Assembly (NCBI GenBank): GCA_035259145.1
Contig: DATFWQ010000094.1
Location: 1 to 8,697, forward strand
Length of the DNA stretch: 8,697 bases
From: CF-161 sp035259145
GTDB lineage: Bacteria; Chloroflexota; Dormibacteria; Dormibacterales; Dormibacteraceae
Direction: 5' to 3'
The notes below the pieces were generated by a model. It was not told the DNA's origin. It saw only the letters and a list, made by a program, of their open reading frames with translations, and ran no database searches. Positions 6,710 to 8,697 of this stretch are shown piece by piece. The position numbers and the translations under genes were made by a program. How positions within the stretch are numbered: the first letter of the stretch is position 1; the number at the start of each line of letters is the position of its first letter.

Positions 6710-6727
6710 GCGAGGCCGTCGCCTCGC
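6710..6727 (-). terminator. Stem-loop after the LapA-like gene (weak terminator candidate)
   Basis: GCGAGGC/GCCTCGC is a perfect 7-bp stem with a 4-nt loop, lying 27-44 nt downstream of the LapA-like stop on the - strand. No U-tract follows, so it is not a classical intrinsic terminator. The rest of the 211-bp gap up to the WS/DGAT start (6543-6753) shows no gene and no convincing promoter, although one is likely to be needed there if this stem stops transcription. Confidence 0.3.
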
Positions 6728-6753
6728 GCCGGTGAAGCTGGTGCCGAGGCTGC

Positions 6754-7023
6754 TCAGCGGTTGATCGGCGGCACCTGACGTTGGGAAGCGACCGGACGCG
6801 TTCCGCTCGAGCGCCGCAGCATCCGGATACGCACGCTCGCGTAGATGGCCTGCAGCAGGAAGATGAAGAGGACGACCCCGGTCACCACGGCGACCGGCAG
6901 CCAGTCGGGAACGGCTGTGAAGTGGTAATCGCGCAGGGCGATGTCATGGGCACCGGTGTTCGCGTACGCGTAGGCGCCGACTCCAAGGACCGCCAGTACG
7001 AGAGCAATCAAGAAGAACAGCAT
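6754..7023 (-). CDS. Small two-helix membrane protein, LapA-domain-like
   Basis: An 89-residue integral membrane protein: helix 1 at residues 1-20 (MLFFLIALVLAVLGVGAYAY), a short loop ANTGAHDIALRDYHFTAVPDW, helix 2 at 42-64, and a basic tail (RIRMLRRSSGTR). Two helices joined by a loop containing a beta-like segment behind an N-terminal xxANT motif recall the LapA/DUF1049 domain (an N-terminal helix ending xxQNxxxVxL, then a second helix and basic tail). The match is structural only. The function of such proteins outside LPS-producing bacteria is unknown. AAGGAGGAGG at 7037-7046 is a strong Shine-Dalgarno, but its 13-nt distance to the ATG is long. It lies 211 bp upstream of WS/DGAT on the same strand. 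Confidence 0.72.
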   Translation of the reverse strand: MLFFLIALVLAVLGVGAYAYANTGAHDIALRDYHFTAVPDWLPVAVVTGVVLFIFLLQAIYASVRIRMLRRSSGTRPVASQRQVPPINR

Positions 7024-7036
7024 CTTCTCAGGCTTA

Positions 7037-7046
7037 CCTCCTCCTT
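7037..7046 (-). promoter_or_regulatory. Strong Shine-Dalgarno for the LapA-like gene
   Basis: On the - strand this reads AAGGAGGAGG, close to the perfect anti-16S complement. It ends 13 nt before the ATG at 7023-7021. There is no nearer in-frame start, which supports the chosen start despite the spacing. Confidence 0.7.
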
Positions 7047-7059
7047 AAACCCCACCCAC

Positions 7060-7087
7060 ATTATCAGGATAGCATGCTAACAGCTAA
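7060..7087 (-). promoter_or_regulatory. Candidate promoter with palindrome in the spacer
   Basis: In an AT-rich island within GC-rich DNA, the - strand reads TTAGCT (7087-7082), a 16-bp spacer, then GATAAT (7065-7060). The -10 is good and the -35 poor (3 of 6). The spacer contains the perfect palindrome TAGCATGCTA (7070-7079), placed where a repressor would sit. Transcription would start near 7053, giving a short leader that includes the Shine-Dalgarno of the LapA-like gene. Confidence 0.4.
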
Positions 7088-7319
7088 TTGATCTGACACT
7101 GACCATAAAAGGTCCCACCAGTGTTGACACATCCGGCGCCGACCGATCGCGCCGCCCGGCGCTCGCAGCCGTCTGCTTCACACGTCGCAATCCGGTGCAG
7201 CCGGAGTTCGCTCGCTCCGTCGCTTCCGAGGCCTGGGCCACCGCTAAGCGGTCCCTGCCCGTGTTCCTAGCCATCGACCAGGACGCCATCTCCCATCAAT
7301 ATGAACGCGGACACCCCAC

Positions 7320-7358
7320 TTTATACCCGGTCGATCATCCCGGTAGGCATGATCGACC
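7320..7358 (-). promoter_or_regulatory. Operator-like inverted repeat beside a TATAAA box
   Basis: GGTCGATCAT (7329-7338) and ATGATCGACC (7349-7358) are exact reverse complements separated by 10 bp. Half-site centres are therefore 20 bp, about two helical turns, apart, as expected for a dimeric regulator. On the - strand the repeat ends 3 bp before TATAAA (7325-7320). No TTGACA-like -35 is present at 17 bp (GCCTAC instead), so an activator-dependent leftward promoter is conceivable. As RNA it would also form a stable hairpin, so a transcript-level role is an alternative. Confidence 0.38.
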
Positions 7359-7465
7359 CGACGGCCTCGGGCACTGACCGCTTAGGGGGCGTTGCGCGAG
7401 GGGCCCGCAAGTGAACCAAGTGCTGGAGAATGGCCCTTTCAGAGGGTCTGGAAGAGGGCCGAGTA

Positions 7466-7491
7466 CCGGCAATTGGTGTAGACCTTGCCGG
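7466..7491 (-). terminator. Hairpin just after the WXG100 gene
   Basis: CCGGCAA/TTGCCGG forms a perfect 7-bp stem, with an inner GGT/ACC helix (loop CTAC on the - strand) set off by an AA bulge. It begins 15 nt beyond the WXG100 stop. No U-tract follows, so termination is plausible but not certain. Confidence 0.4.
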
Positions 7492-7505
7492 CCCCGACCG
7501 CAGCT

Positions 7506-7763
7506 CTATGTTCCGGCCTGCTGCAGAGCGTCGTGGCGACGCTGCACCTCGTGGGCTGCCTCGCCGAGGGCTTCCTGCAGCCTGCGCAAGGCCGGTTCGA
7601 AGTCCCCGTCCCACGCCTGCCGGAAGCGGTCGGCTGCAGGGCCTTTCCAGAACGTGCTGGCGATCTGGCCACGGATGGCCCGCGCGACCTCCCCTACCTG
7701 GACGCCACTTCGGTCGAAGCTTGCCCGTAATCCCTGCATCTGTTCGAGTTCGGCACCGATCAT
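7506..7763 (-). CDS. WXG100 (ESAT-6-like) family protein
   Basis: An 85-residue, mostly helical protein with the WxG turn as W39-K40-G41 between two predicted amphipathic helices (about 3-36 and 44-80), the hairpin of the WXG100 family. Members are usually small type VII (ESX/Yuk) secretion substrates or chaperone partners. The ATG at 7763 is preferred because GAAGGAG (7772-7778) lies 8 nt upstream. An ATG two codons earlier (7769) would be only 2 nt from it, and a frame open to 7865 adds 32 residues of no family likeness. The C-terminus (HEVQRRHDALQQAGT) has no YxxxD/E export signal and the protein has no tyrosine at all. No paired WXG100 gene, EccC/YukB ATPase or LXG toxin is in the window, so its partner must be elsewhere or it has another role. 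Confidence 0.85.
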   Translation of the reverse strand: MIGAELEQMQGLRASFDRSGVQVGEVARAIRGQIASTFWKGPAADRFRQAWDGDFEPALRRLQEALGEAAHEVQRRHDALQQAGT

Positions 7764-7915
7764 GGTCATGGCTCCTTCGTTTTCGCTGCCGGCCGAACAC
7801 CGGTCGGTACCTCGATCCTGCCGGAGGAAGGCGGACAAGAAACAGACAATGCACGGCCACAGCAAGCGGCGGGCCCGCGGGGCGCAGAGCGGACCTGCCC
7901 ATGGGCTTACGGTTG

Positions 7916-7952
7916 AAAACGAAAGGGCGGCGAGCCTTGCGGCTCACCGCCC
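7916..7952 (-). terminator. Intrinsic terminator of the ABC ATPase gene
   Basis: On the - strand, GGGCGGTGAGCC and GGCTCGCCGCCC pair over 12 bp (one G-U wobble) around a GCAA (GNRA) tetraloop and are followed by TTTCGTTTTC. It starts 33 nt after the ABC stop and separates that gene from the WXG100 gene, which therefore needs its own promoter somewhere in 7779-7915. I could not identify one there. Confidence 0.82.
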
Positions 7953-7985
7953 CTCGCTTGGGAAGGGGGGTAGGGTGTGGGAAAA

Positions 7986-8681
7986 TCACGCAGCGTGCTG
8001 CACGGGCTCGTCCGAGATCAGCCGGCCGTCTTTGAGCCGGATCATCCGGTCCGCCCGAGCCGCCAGCTCCAGGTCGTGGGTCACGATCACGAAGGTCACC
8101 TGCTCCTCTCGGTTCAGGCCCCGCATCAGCCCCACCAGCTCCTGCGAGGTCTGGGTGTCCACCGAACCCGTCGGCTCGTCGCCCAGCACCATCGCCGGCC
8201 GGTTGATCAGCGCACGCGCGATCGCCACCCGCTGCTGCTGACCGCCGGACAGCTCGTCAGGCCGGTGCTTGATCCGGTCGCTCAGGGCCACCGCCTCCAG
8301 CAGCTCCAGCGCCCGCGCCCGGCCGCTTCCGACCCGCGACTTCGTGTACCGCAGCGGCAGCATCACGTTCTCCAGCACGTTGAGCGCCGGCAGCAGGTTG
8401 AACTCCTGAAAGATGAACCCGATCCGCTGACCGCGCAGGTCGGCCCGCTGCCCGTCGTTCAACCTGGCCGTGTCGTCCCCGTCCACCAGCACCGTGCCGC
8501 TGGTCGGCCGCAGGAGCAGCCCGATCAGGTCCAGCAGCGTCGTCTTGCCGCTCCCCGAGCGCCCAACCACGGAGACGAACTCACCTGTTCCTATCCGCAG
8601 TGAGACCCCGTCCAGCGCCCGCACCACGTTGCGACCCTGGCGATAGTGCTTCGCCAGGTCGACCAGCTCGATGTGTGCCAT
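7986..8681 (-). CDS. ABC transporter ATP-binding protein, MacB/LolD-like
   Basis: A 231-residue complete nucleotide-binding subunit. A-loop Y13; Walker A GRSGSGKTT (40-48); Q-loop Q92 in FIFQEFNLLPALNVLENVMLPL; signature LSGGQ (144-148); Walker B MVLGDEP with catalytic E169; D-loop SVD (173-175); H-loop H202 in IVTHDLELAARADR. The FNLLPxLxVLENV and DEPTG pattern is typical of ATPases that serve FtsX/MacB-type permeases (lipoprotein, peptide or antibiotic efflux, or cell-envelope stress). The family usually reads DEPTGNLD, and here it is DEPTGSVD, a minor change. It starts 16 bp from the right edge. AGGAG (8692-8696) lies 10 nt before the ATG. The permease should be next to it, and since nothing follows downstream before the terminator it is probably upstream, beyond the window. 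The substrate cannot be told. Confidence 0.93.
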   Translation of the reverse strand: MAHIELVDLAKHYRQGRNVVRALDGVSLRIGTGEFVSVVGRSGSGKTTLLDLIGLLLRPTSGTVLVDGDDTARLNDGQRADLRGQRIGFIFQEFNLLPALNVLENVMLPLRYTKSRVGSGRARALELLEAVALSDRIKHRPDELSGGQQQRVAIARALINRPAMVLGDEPTGSVDTQTSQELVGLMRGLNREEQVTFVIVTHDLELAARADRMIRLKDGRLISDEPVQHAA

Positions 8682-8697
8682 GTAGGTCCGCTCCTAG

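Larger units (their letters stand above)
7024..7505. other. Structured spacer of about 480 bp without a convincing gene
   Basis: Apart from the LapA-like gene's signals at its left end, I find no gene with recognisable sequence here. Open frames of 60-70 codons exist on both strands (7195-7377 + and 7077-7289 -), but neither has a good ribosome binding site or family motif. The stretch is rich in inverted repeats: 7096-7124, 7240-7252 (ACCGCT-A-AGCGGT), 7329-7358, 7466-7491, and a distant 10-bp pair, CTAAGCGGTC at 7244-7253 with GACCGCTTAG at 7376-7385. It could be a double regulatory region, hold a small structured RNA, or be degraded sequence. Confidence 0.5.

Noticed and set aside
7124..7129. 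Perfect TTGACA on the + strand as a -35 box
   Set aside because: No acceptable -10 lies 15-19 bp downstream (the sequence there is GC-rich), and no + strand gene follows.
7077..7289. 70-codon - strand ORF (MASWSMARN start) in the spacer
   Set aside because: Weak third-position GC bias in its second half, a GGGAG directly abutting the ATG, no motif, and it runs through the probable promoter of the LapA-like gene. Kept only as a possibility within the spacer finding.
7195..7377. 60-codon + strand ORF in the spacer
   Set aside because: GTG start without a ribosome binding site, no family likeness, and it runs through the inverted repeat at 7329-7358.

Overview
The window is very GC-rich with strongly G/C-biased third codon positions. 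It carries a WXG100 protein, a wax ester synthase/diacylglycerol acyltransferase (WS/DGAT), a Tim44-like zinc-ribbon protein and a MacB-type ABC ATPase. This mix suggests a soil-type, high-GC member of the Actinomycetota, Chloroflexota or a related uncultivated phylum. There is no marker gene to settle the taxonomy. It is an ordinary chromosomal region: no rRNA, tRNA, CRISPR, IS element or phage gene is visible.

Left part (1-5089, all + strand). The window opens inside a 66-bp tandem repeat (two exact copies and a decayed third) built almost entirely of perfect inverted repeats. The repeat is also open in one + frame that ends in TGATG, the A being shared with the next start. Tightly packed genes follow: a secreted or membrane Tim44-like protein with an internally duplicated Tim44/zinc-ribbon module; a small proline-rich protein with a C-terminal membrane anchor; a RidA-family protein lacking the canonical arginine; a zinc-dependent butanediol-dehydrogenase-like oxidoreductase joined to it by a GTGA overlap; the remnant of an alpha/beta hydrolase that has lost its N-terminal half and is split by a frameshift; and an intact alpha/beta hydrolase (lipase-like). 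Gaps are tiny or negative throughout, so these genes may be read as one unit, although their functions look mixed.

Middle (5001-7023, - strand). A WS/DGAT acyltransferase runs convergently into the intact hydrolase, and their 3' ends overlap by 89 bp. Upstream of it on the same strand is a small two-helix LapA-like membrane protein with a strong Shine-Dalgarno sequence and a plausible promoter. The hydrolase and the acyltransferase fit a neutral-lipid (wax ester or triacylglycerol) storage and turnover theme. That link is inferred from neighbourhood only.

Right part (7024-8697). A roughly 480-bp stretch without a convincing gene holds several inverted repeats. The best is a 10-10-10 bp operator-like element beside a TATAAA box. 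Beyond it are an orphan WXG100 (ESAT-6-like) gene, a good intrinsic terminator, and an ABC exporter ATPase, all on the - strand. The ABC partner genes would lie beyond the right edge. I do not see a clear new multi-gene system. The items most worth a second look are the hairpin repeat at the left edge, the duplicated Tim44/zinc-ribbon architecture, the broken hydrolase and the structured 7.1-7.5 kb spacer.
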